This document shows positions 9,264 to 15,436 of a stretch of DNA of 64,000 nucleotides, in pieces. Made by a program: the position numbers and the translations under genes. The stretch's first letter is position 1. Each line of letters starts with the position of its first letter. Origin of the DNA: Lachnospiraceae bacterium (GTDB lineage: Bacteria; Bacillota_A; Clostridia; Lachnospirales; Lachnospiraceae); assembly GCA_021770615.1 (NCBI GenBank), contig JAETQR010000005.1:122467-186466 (forward strand). Reading direction: 5' to 3'. The notes beneath the pieces were generated by a model. The model did no database searches, had not been told where the DNA came from, and saw only the letters and a program-made list of their open reading frames with translations.

Positions 9264-9475
9264 AGCGCCAGACCACACAATATCTGACAGTGCTGCCGGA
9301 CTGGGAAAATGTGCAACAGAAAACTTTCCTGACTACTAAAGCAAACGGAGACAACGATATTGTCTTCCACTCCTGTGTGGTTGACGAGGCTGGAGAGCAT
9401 GTGTTTATCTCACACATCGCAGGAAGCGATCCTGTGCATCGAAAATTCGGCGGATACTCTCCCGTATACTCTATG
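9264..9475 (+). ncRNA. glmS ribozyme (glucosamine-6-phosphate-responsive)
   Basis: The 5' leader of glmS contains AGCGCCAGA at 9264-9272 and GGTTGACGAGG at about 9380-9390, both diagnostic of glmS ribozyme cores. In known members the RNA cuts itself between A and G at the start of the first motif, here 9264/9265, when glucosamine-6-phosphate binds. The mRNA is then degraded, giving feedback control of the enzyme encoded downstream. The 3' boundary is approximate. A 102-codon open frame at 9290-9598 overlaps it and is rejected as coding. Confidence 0.93.
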
Positions 9476-9672
9476 ATATACGTTATGTGCCGTACAAATC
9501 AGCAGGTAACTGCCACACAAAACCGGCACAGATCATACAAAAACCCAATGACGAATCGAATATTTATTAAAAAACTTCTATCGGCAAATATACCATAGGA
9601 GATTTATTGATATGCACAATTTTTTTACACCCGATAGAAAACAATTCAGAATGAATGGAGGATTTATCAATT
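9476..9672. other. glmS 5' UTR downstream of the ribozyme
   Basis: Untranslated leader between the ribozyme and the glmS start. It ends with a GGAGG about 10 bases before the ATG at 9673. No gene is visible. Confidence 0.6.
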
Positions 9673-11496
9673 ATGTGTGGAATTATAGGCTATGTAGGCT
9701 TTCTTGATGCAAAAAAAACATTGATCGACGGATTACAGACTCTGGAGTACCGCGGTTATGACAGTGCAGGAATTTCATTTTTTACCGATGAAGGGATCCA
9801 GACGATCAAAACAGTCGGAAAAGTTTCTGTCCTTCGTGAGCTTGTAAAAGCGCAGGCGGATGACGTCATTTCCACCTGCGGCATCGGACATACGCGGTGG
9901 GCAACACACGGCGGGGTTTCTGACACAAACTCCCACCCTCACACCGCAGGAAAGGTAACGATCATACACAATGGAATCATTGAAAATTATCAGGAACTTC
10001 AGGAAGAACTGGCAGAAAAGGGAAGAACTCCGGTCTCCCAGACAGACTCGGAAATTGCGGCGCTGGTGATCGATGAATGCTATCACGGCGATCCCGAAGA
10101 AGCGATTCGCCTCGCCACTTCAAAACTGGTCGGCGCTTATGGTTTCTGTATCATGTTTGAAGACATCCCGGAAACGATCTACGCGGTCCGGAGCGGAAGT
10201 CCGCTTGTCGCTGCCCATACGGAAAAGGGCTCGATCATCGCATCCGATATGGTAGCCCTCGTAAATCATACAAAACACTACTTTGTGCTCAAAGAAAAGC
10301 ACATCGCAAAAATCACAAAAGATGAAATCATCGTAAAAAATGAATATGGCGACATCTACGGACCTACGATCCACCATATCAGCTGGGATGTCGGCGCAGC
10401 CAAAAAGGGCGGCTACGATTTCTTTATGATGAAAGAGATCCGTGAGCAACCGGAAGCGCTGCGAAATACGATCGCACCGAGAGCCGTAAATAATATGCCC
10501 GACTTTTCTACCGATCAGGTCTCCGATGATATCTTTCAGGATATCAACCGGGTCATCATCACTGCCTGCGGAACGGCAATGCATGCCGGACTGATCGGAA
10601 AAAACATGATCGAGCGTCTCGCAAGGATTCCTGCTACTGTGGAAATTGCTTCTGAGTTCCGTTACCAGAACCCGATCATTGATACCCACACTCTTCTGAT
10701 CACGATCTCACAATCGGGCGAGACAGCAGATACCCTCGCCGCACTTAAACTCGGCAGATCAAAAGGTGCAAAAACTCTTTCTGTCGTCAATGTAAAGGGC
10801 TCATCGATCGCAAGGGAAAGCGACTATGTGCTCTACACCCATGCGGGTCCGGAAATCGCAGTAGCCAGCACAAAAGCATATACGGTACAGCTCGCTGTCA
10901 TGTATCTGATCGCTTTCCGGCTCGCCTACGTGACACAAAACATTTCGGAAGAAGAAACAAAAGAATATATGGAAAATCTGATTGGCGTCGCTGATAAAGT
11001 GGAGGAAGCCCTCTCGTTTGATGCCCAGATTGAAAATATCGCCAAACGCCTTGTCCGTTCAAACGATATTTTCTTTATCGGCCGCGGATTGGACTATGCG
11101 CTCTCCTGCGAGGGATCACTCAAACTAAAGGAAGTCAGCTATATCCATTCCGAAGCTTATGCCGCCGGTGAACTAAAACACGGAACGATTTCCCTGATCA
11201 CAGACAATGTACCAGTCATCGCCCTTGCAACACAGCCGGACGTCTATGCCAAGGTAATCTCCAATGTCCAGGAAGTTCGTTCCCGTGGTGCGAAGATCAT
11301 CCTGATCACAGACGTCAATTCCTCTGTGGATGCAAGCCTGTGCGACCACCAGATCGTCCTCCCTGAGACATCTCCTCTCTTCACTCCGTTCGTATCAGCG
11401 ATCGTACTTCAGTATCTCGCATACTATGTATCGGTAGAAAAGGGGTTGAACGTAGACCAGCCAAGAAATCTGGCAAAATCGGTGACAGTCGAATAA
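9673..11496 (+). CDS. glmS: Glutamine-fructose-6-phosphate aminotransferase (isomerizing)
   Basis: A 607-aa enzyme that makes glucosamine-6-phosphate from fructose-6-phosphate and glutamine, the entry step of amino-sugar and peptidoglycan precursor synthesis. I start it at ATG 9673 because maturation must expose the catalytic cysteine directly after Met (MCGIIGYVG); an ATG at 9655 would bury it. The N-terminal Ntn glutaminase domain has RGYDSAG and the HTRWATHG loop. Two SIS domains follow with SQSGETADTLAAL and STKAYTVQL. The C-terminus NLAKSVTVE is the conserved family end. It is controlled by the ribozyme in its leader. Confidence 0.98.
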   Translation: MCGIIGYVGFLDAKKTLIDGLQTLEYRGYDSAGISFFTDEGIQTIKTVGKVSVLRELVKAQADDVISTCGIGHTRWATHGGVSDTNSHPHTAGKVTIIHNGIIENYQELQEELAEKGRTPVSQTDSEIAALVIDECYHGDPEEAIRLATSKLVGAYGFCIMFEDIPETIYAVRSGSPLVAAHTEKGSIIASDMVALVNHTKHYFVLKEKHIAKITKDEIIVKNEYGDIYGPTIHHISWDVGAAKKGGYDFFMMKEIREQPEALRNTIAPRAVNNMPDFSTDQVSDDIFQDINRVIITACGTAMHAGLIGKNMIERLARIPATVEIASEFRYQNPIIDTHTLLITISQSGETADTLAALKLGRSKGAKTLSVVNVKGSSIARESDYVLYTHAGPEIAVASTKAYTVQLAVMYLIAFRLAYVTQNISEEETKEYMENLIGVADKVEEALSFDAQIENIAKRLVRSNDIFFIGRGLDYALSCEGSLKLKEVSYIHSEAYAAGELKHGTISLITDNVPVIALATQPDVYAKVISNVQEVRSRGAKIILITDVNSSVDASLCDHQIVLPETSPLFTPFVSAIVLQYLAYYVSVEKGLNVDQPRNLAKSVTVE

Positions 11497-11576
11497 AGGT
11501 ATGCAAGTGTCCAGTTAGACGAATCAATCTGTAAAACACAATCAAGTCTGTCGAAGGCCCTTTTCACTCAAAGGAC

Positions 11577-11746
11577 TTAGTAATATGTAAAAAAAATAAT
11601 AAGATGGGCAGCATTATGCACAATGAAACTGAGACTCAGGGGAATCGTGGAAGCCTTTGCTGAACACGATTTCCAAGATTTGAGGCTCAGCGGAATGATT
11701 TGTGCATTCAGCTGCCCATCTTATTATTTTTTTTGCATATTGCTAA
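11577..11746. repeat. Long imperfect palindrome, 36-base arms (bidirectional terminator or small structured/MITE-like element)
   Basis: The arms 11577-11612 and 11711-11746 are inverted copies differing at 2 of 36 positions. Each carries an A8/T8 run next to a GC-containing stem (GATGGGCAGC / GCTGCCCATC). The 98 bases between them continue as broken inverted repeats: TGCACAA pairs with TTGTGCA, AATCGTG with CACGATT, and CTGAG with CTCAG. The whole unit folds as one long hairpin of about 170 nt. It lies between the convergent glmS and L,D-transpeptidase genes, so it can end transcription from both sides. Its size and internal complexity exceed a normal terminator. Confidence 0.75.
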
Positions 11747-11788
11747 CACATTAGAGAACAGGGGACTTCACAGATCAATTTGTCTCCC

Positions 11789-13156
11789 CTAATAAATCAC
11801 AACCGGCATCCCGATCTTCACTTCCTCGTATAGTTTCCCGGCAAAGGAATACGGAAGGTTCACACAACCATGAGAACCACCTGTCTTATATATGTTTCCG
11901 CCGAATTTATTTCTCCATGTAGCATCGTGAAGTCCCTGCCCGTCCCAGTTAAATGGCATCCAGTAGTGGACAAACGAACGGTATCCCTGAACGGCCATCG
12001 TCCCCAGATAACGGTCTCTCTGTTTTCCGTAGATCCGGTGGACACCCACCGTCGTCTTCCTGTCTTTCGTAAGCTTTCCCGTGACGATCTTAGAATCCAT
12101 TTTTAACTTTCCGTCTTTATAAAACCAAAGATGCTGTCTGTTTATACTGATTTCGACATACGTATCTCCGATATCATCCTCCCCGTGCTGTGCCGCTACG
12201 TTTCGGTAAACAGGCTCTACGTTTTTGCTCTTTTTATTTTTCAGTAGTTTATTGAGCTGCTTGACCGTATCATCTTCATGGATCCACCACCCCATGATCC
12301 CGCCGTGGATCGTGACTTTTCCATCCTTGGTAGACTTAAATTTACGGGTCTTTCCATAAGTATTATATTTCTTTGCAAGATCCTGAACAAATTTCCTCAC
12401 CCATTTTGTCTTCAAAGTAAGCACTGCGGTATCCGGGTTGTACTCAAGGTGCTTCTTGATCTTATTCCAGTCGATGACCTCTTTTTGCTCTCCGAATTCA
12501 TACGTGATGACCATGCTGGAATACTCGGAGATTTCTTCCACCACTTTTACAATGTTCTCGCTCTCTTTCGTAAACTTCGGCTGGATATAATAGTCTTCCA
12601 GATCATAATCCAGTTTCAGGCCCGTATTGATGCCCTCTTTCATATCATAGATCAGATCATCAAAATTGATCTCATCCCCCCGGATCTCCGGCACAAGCTG
12701 GAACTCCTCGTCCAGATAGGCGTCCCTGGCCCTCGTCGTCGCCTGTGGAAGCGCACTCTGAAGAATCTCCCTTAACTTCTGGTCATCCACAACAGAACTG
12801 GACGGCTTTACCTGAAAATCCTTCTCTCTTCCCAAAAAATATTCCACAAATGTAAAATTATCCTTACACTCCACAACTTCTTCCTTGGAAAACTCTCTCG
12901 TCACCGCCGCTGAAATATCTACATCATATTTTTCTTTATCTTTATAAAATCTGACGCTGAATCCCCGGGAATCATTCATGACTGCCACGGCTTCATCCAC
13001 GGTCAGGGAACTGACGTCCGTATTGCTTATATAGGTCTTTCTTCCAAATTTATCTGCAAAGTATTCTCTGCTGTTAAAAAGGAATATCCCGGCAAGGCAT
13101 AACAATACCAAACCTGCGATTATTCCGGTGATGATCAATCCCTTTTTCTTCTTCAT
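11789..13156 (-). CDS. Membrane-anchored L,D-transpeptidase (YkuD) with peptidoglycan-binding domain
   Basis: A 455-aa protein with an N-terminal anchor (MKKKKGLIITGIIAGLVLL, residues 1-25), a long extracellular region of the PG_binding_4 type found ahead of YkuD domains in Clostridia, and a C-terminal YkuD catalytic domain. The catalytic signature is GGSHGCVNLP, with H429 and the nucleophile C431 near the end. The enzyme makes 3-3 crosslinks in peptidoglycan or attaches proteins to it, outside the membrane. I placed the start at ATG 13156 because the longer frame adds ten residues ahead of the basic anchor. AGGTGG lies 10 bases upstream. Confidence 0.92.
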   Translation of the reverse strand: MKKKKGLIITGIIAGLVLLCLAGIFLFNSREYFADKFGRKTYISNTDVSSLTVDEAVAVMNDSRGFSVRFYKDKEKYDVDISAAVTREFSKEEVVECKDNFTFVEYFLGREKDFQVKPSSSVVDDQKLREILQSALPQATTRARDAYLDEEFQLVPEIRGDEINFDDLIYDMKEGINTGLKLDYDLEDYYIQPKFTKESENIVKVVEEISEYSSMVITYEFGEQKEVIDWNKIKKHLEYNPDTAVLTLKTKWVRKFVQDLAKKYNTYGKTRKFKSTKDGKVTIHGGIMGWWIHEDDTVKQLNKLLKNKKSKNVEPVYRNVAAQHGEDDIGDTYVEISINRQHLWFYKDGKLKMDSKIVTGKLTKDRKTTVGVHRIYGKQRDRYLGTMAVQGYRSFVHYWMPFNWDGQGLHDATWRNKFGGNIYKTGGSHGCVNLPYSFAGKLYEEVKIGMPVVIY

Positions 13157-13290
13157 ACCAAAGTGTTCCACCTTTCCTCTCACCATCTCAACAAGTATAT
13201 CATCCTAAAAACATTATTTCAATATAAAAATCCTTATCTTTTTCTTATTTTACCTTCCGATTCGTCCAAACATATGGCACAGGAAAATAT

Positions 13291-13563
13291 TTACCGGATC
13301 TGAAGTCCTATCATCTGATCCTGATACACAAATTTCACGATCTGCATTTCAAAATTTATGTACTCATATTTTATATTATGAAGCATATGATAAAATAACT
13401 GTATATATAACTTATGCTGATGATACACGTTCAGCCGGTCCGGTACTACATTGATCTCAACTGGTAACTTTATGCTTTTTCTGCCATCCTTTAGAAACAA
13501 ATTAATACAAATATCGTCCCTTGACAGCAGCTGTATTAACTCTGTTCGTCCTATCTCTGTCAT
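13291..13563 (-). CDS. 90-aa protein under LexA-type control; candidate SOS-induced antirepressor
   Basis: A 90-aa soluble protein with no recognised family. Visible parts are an N-terminal helix (MTEIGRTELIQLLSRDD), a beta-like centre (INLFLKDGRKSIKLPVEINVV) and an aromatic C-terminal half. A strong GGAGGCGG ribosome site precedes ATG 13563. The gene sits directly behind the MrpR-like regulator but has its own promoter flanked by two GAAC-N4-GTTC-type boxes, so it is probably induced by DNA damage. Small SOS-induced genes next to phage repressors are often antirepressors; that role is my inference. A cell-division inhibitor is an alternative, but I see no membrane anchor or LysM-like part. 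Confidence 0.7.
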   Translation of the reverse strand: MTEIGRTELIQLLSRDDICINLFLKDGRKSIKLPVEINVVPDRLNVYHQHKLYIQLFYHMLHNIKYEYINFEMQIVKFVYQDQMIGLQIR

Positions 13564-13603
13564 TCGCCGCCTCCAAAAATTAACCTGCTTTCGTCACATT
13601 ATA

Positions 13604-13615
13604 GAACGTATGTTT
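13604..13615. promoter_or_regulatory. Second LexA/DinR-like box
   Basis: GAAC-GTAT-GTTT at 13604-13615 matches the Gram-positive SOS box GAAC-N4-GTTC at 7 of 8 conserved positions. It lies just downstream of the predicted transcription start of the 90-aa gene. Confidence 0.6.
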
Positions 13616-13627
13616 CGTTCTGGGTTA

Positions 13628-13656
13628 ATGATACAACAAACGCTTTAAGATGTCAA
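13628..13656 (-). promoter_or_regulatory. Promoter of the 90-aa gene
   Basis: On the minus strand a perfect -35 TTGACA (13656-13651) and a -10 TATCAT (13633-13628) are 17 bases apart. They sit in the gap between the end of the MrpR-like gene and the 90-aa gene. Confidence 0.8.
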
Positions 13657-13668
13657 GAACAAATGTTC
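13657..13668. promoter_or_regulatory. LexA/DinR SOS box abutting the -35 element
   Basis: GAAC-AAAT-GTTC at 13657-13668 is a perfect match to the palindromic Gram-positive LexA consensus half-sites. It directly touches the -35 hexamer of the 90-aa gene, where a bound repressor would block RNA polymerase. Confidence 0.8.
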
Positions 13669-13670
13669 TG

Positions 13671-14618
13671 TTATCTGGAAGAAATAACATTCAGTATATA
13701 TGATTTAAATAAGTACCTCACACGGTAAGCCGGTATCCTATAGCCTTTTTCCCGCAAAATCCGGTCTAACGGTTCATTCGTTTTTTTTCTCTTGTCCTCA
13801 TACAGCAAATGGATCACCTGATCCACATCCCCCGAACAAGCTTTATAGACCGTGCCAAGAATGCCGCTTTGATAGATTTTTTTCTGGGTAAATCCTTTTA
13901 TCTCCAGTTCTTTCGCTGCTGTCTCAATCCTTCTTCTCACAAACTGTTTACGGTTTACAGGTGTATCCTCTTTACCCCGGAACACAAACACATCTTCCGG
14001 AAGATATCTCGTAAAATACAAATTTCTACCTGAATCGCCCTGATGCCGTTCATTCTCATCATAATCCATCATTTTTGCAAGAAGATAAGTAAGCCTGGAA
14101 CTGATCTGCAAACTATTTTCTCCGAGACAAATACAATTATTTTCCAGATCCACCATGTTCTTCTTTAAATACACCAGTGTCTCATACGAATCGATCCCTT
14201 CATAAAAACAACGGATCACTGTCTCTGTGTACTCCTTTTCTGTTTTCAGATGCCTGCATACGGATTCAATATACGGTTCATCATAATAATAAAATTCAGA
14301 TTTTACACTCATGTACGCTGCCAGGGTATCCGGATCAAGCTGGACGTTGCCCTCAAAAATATTTTCCGTCAGGGCTACATAATGATTATCGATACACCAG
14401 TTAATAAATTTTGACAAAACCGTGCGGTATGTATCAAGAGTCCCGGTTGTATTTATTTTCACATAATCAAAGAAAAAAGAAAGCACGTCATCCTCATCCA
14501 TTGAAAAAAGGCTTTTGCCCGTTTCTCTCTCATATCGTATCACTTTATTCAACGGATATTCGTTGCTTCCTATGTTTTTCTCCTGTATGTATCTGTTTTT
14601 TAGTTCTTCGGTCGACAT
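13671..14618 (-). CDS. MrpR/YopR-like repressor with inactive tyrosine-recombinase fold
   Basis: A 315-aa protein with an N-terminal SAM-like core-binding region (residues about 1-110, helical, with the pattern TGTLDTYRTVLSKFINWCID). Its C-terminal domain resembles tyrosine recombinases but lacks the Arg, His-x-x-Arg and Tyr catalytic residues. Known relatives are the SPbeta lytic repressor MrpR (YopR) and similar proteins in Lachnospiraceae prophages. It is divergent from the RNA polymerase operon, with shared operator-like repeats in between, so it is the likely master repressor of the element. ATG 14618 was chosen (GAGGAG 9 bases upstream) over GTG 14624. The MrpR family call is from recognition; a degenerate integrase remnant is the alternative. 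Confidence 0.72.
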   Translation of the reverse strand: MSTEELKNRYIQEKNIGSNEYPLNKVIRYERETGKSLFSMDEDDVLSFFFDYVKINTTGTLDTYRTVLSKFINWCIDNHYVALTENIFEGNVQLDPDTLAAYMSVKSEFYYYDEPYIESVCRHLKTEKEYTETVIRCFYEGIDSYETLVYLKKNMVDLENNCICLGENSLQISSRLTYLLAKMMDYDENERHQGDSGRNLYFTRYLPEDVFVFRGKEDTPVNRKQFVRRRIETAAKELEIKGFTQKKIYQSGILGTVYKACSGDVDQVIHLLYEDKRKKTNEPLDRILREKGYRIPAYRVRYLFKSYILNVISSR

Positions 14619-14672
14619 TATCACATACTCCTCATCGTAACGGTCAGATGAAGCCTGACCAAATCTGTATCT

Positions 14673-14701
14673 ATTTTAGCATAGTCAAAATCATTCGTCA
14701 A
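14673..14701 (-). promoter_or_regulatory. Promoter of the MrpR-like gene
   Basis: Minus-strand -35 TTGACG (14701-14696) and -10 TAAAAT (14678-14673) have a 17-base spacer. The spacer's end (GACTATGC) resembles that of the divergent RNA polymerase operon promoter (CACTATGC). Confidence 0.75.
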
Positions 14702-14721
14702 TATCTTTTGTTTTAATCTTT
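14702..14721 (-). promoter_or_regulatory. Operator-like repeat, copy 3, next to the regulator promoter
   Basis: Read on the minus strand this is AAAGATTAAAACAAAAGATA, directly upstream of the -35 of the MrpR-like gene. It is a close relative of the two direct repeats flanking the RNA polymerase operon promoter, which suggests autoregulation. Confidence 0.6.
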
Positions 14722-14812
14722 GTTTCCAAATTATAACAAAGTACGACACATTTTCTTATAAAATGTTATAAAAACGTAATTTATTTCATATTACATAACA
14801 ATTTTTCTTTTT
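14722..14812. other. Centre of the divergent control region
   Basis: Very AT-rich sequence between the divergent promoters, without a gene or a clear hairpin. Together with the flanking promoter and repeat entries it makes up the 309-base gap 14619-14927. Confidence 0.5.
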
Positions 14813-14830
14813 AAAGATAAAAACAAAATA
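14813..14830 (+). promoter_or_regulatory. Operator-like repeat, copy 1
   Basis: AAAGATAAAAACAAAATA lies just upstream of the -35 of the RNA polymerase operon. It matches copy 2 at 17 of 18 positions in the same orientation, 62 bases away. Confidence 0.7.
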
Positions 14831-14834
14831 AGTG

Positions 14835-14863
14835 TTGACAAACTTTTAGCACTATGCTAAACT
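14835..14863 (+). promoter_or_regulatory. Promoter of the RNA polymerase operon
   Basis: A perfect -35 TTGACA (14835-14840), a 17-base spacer and a -10 TAAACT (14858-14863). It is bracketed by direct repeats on both sides, the arrangement of a repressible early phage promoter read by host RNA polymerase. Confidence 0.82.
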
Positions 14864-14874
14864 CAAAACATGTC

Positions 14875-14892
14875 AAAGATAAAAACAAGATA
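14875..14892 (+). promoter_or_regulatory. Operator-like repeat, copy 2
   Basis: AAAGATAAAAACAAGATA lies about 5 to 22 bases downstream of the expected transcription start, so a bound protein would block elongation or initiation. It pairs with copy 1 across the promoter. Confidence 0.7.
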
Positions 14893-14927
14893 GTTTGGCA
14901 AAATAATAAAAAGCGAGGTGATCCGTA

Positions 14928-15224
14928 ATGAGACAAAGTAATTTAAGAAAAACAAAAAAAATCCGGCTCTCCAGGATTAAAATCCCACCAGAAATGCGCC
15001 TGACCCCTCCCGGTGCAAAAAAAATCAGACAAAAATATGTTTTTTATCTGAAACACGATTCTTTTGAATCCCAAATCACGGTAACTCCTAAATATATACT
15101 AACAGACGGATATACAACCTATCTGTTGGCAAAAATGTTTGGCCGCAAAAAAATCGAGGTTCTTATCATGGATGGATCCGGGCAGCGATCAGACAAAAAT
15201 AAAAAAAGGGGGGGCTCCTATTGA
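14928..15224 (+). CDS. Small ParB/sulfiredoxin-fold-like protein, first gene of the polymerase operon
   Basis: A 98-aa very basic protein. Residues about 60-85 (YILTDGYTTYLLAKMFG, then KKIEVLIM) resemble the ParB/Srx core where a DG-x2-R/T-x2-A pattern is followed by a beta strand. Upstream residues IPPEMRLTPPGAKKIRQKY fit the start of such domains, while the basic ends suggest nucleic-acid binding. It has a GAGGTGA ribosome site and overlaps the next gene's TTG start, so it is cotranscribed with the polymerase. Possible roles are a promoter-specificity or DNA-binding partner of the polymerase, or an early regulator; neither is proven. The fold call is tentative. Confidence 0.6.
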   Translation: MRQSNLRKTKKIRLSRIKIPPEMRLTPPGAKKIRQKYVFYLKHDSFESQITVTPKYILTDGYTTYLLAKMFGRKKIEVLIMDGSGQRSDKNKKRGGSY

Positions 15225-15436
15225 ACGATACATATTATCAGGCGGTTACTCCATCCAGAGAGCAGTTTCACAGGGAATACGCAGGAGAAGTCAGGCTGAC
15301 CGACTTTAACACGACCTATCCCAACAACTGGCACAAACAGGAATATACAATGCTGGAAAAAATCCACAGAAAACAACTACAAGAAAGGGGAGAGCCGGAT
15401 GCCGCACCGTCAAAAAACACAAAGATATGTCTATAA
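15221..15436 (+). CDS. Small hypothetical protein coupled to the RNA polymerase
   Basis: A 71-aa protein starting at TTG 15221, which overlaps the stop of the preceding gene, and ending 38 bases inside the polymerase gene. The run of G bases upstream can serve as ribosome site. It is hydrophilic (SREQFHREYAGEVRLTDF, YPNNWHKQEYTMLEKIH) and has no recognised domain. Tight overlaps on both sides argue that it is real and translated in fixed ratio with the polymerase. A role as a polymerase accessory factor is guesswork. Confidence 0.55.
   Translation: MNDTYYQAVTPSREQFHREYAGEVRLTDFNTTYPNNWHKQEYTMLEKIHRKQLQERGEPDAAPSKNTKICL

Noticed and set aside
9290..9598. 102-codon plus-strand open frame before glmS
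   Set aside because: It overlaps the glmS ribozyme, lacks a ribosome site and shows no protein-like composition.
10120..10689. 189-codon minus-strand open frame
   Set aside because: Antisense shadow of glmS.
11577..11746. CRISPR array
   Set aside because: There is a single inverted pair, not regularly spaced direct repeats; no CRISPR was seen anywhere in the window.
13671..14618. Active phage integrase
   Set aside because: The catalytic Arg, His-x-x-Arg and Tyr pattern of tyrosine recombinases is not visible, and no attachment-site repeats were found.
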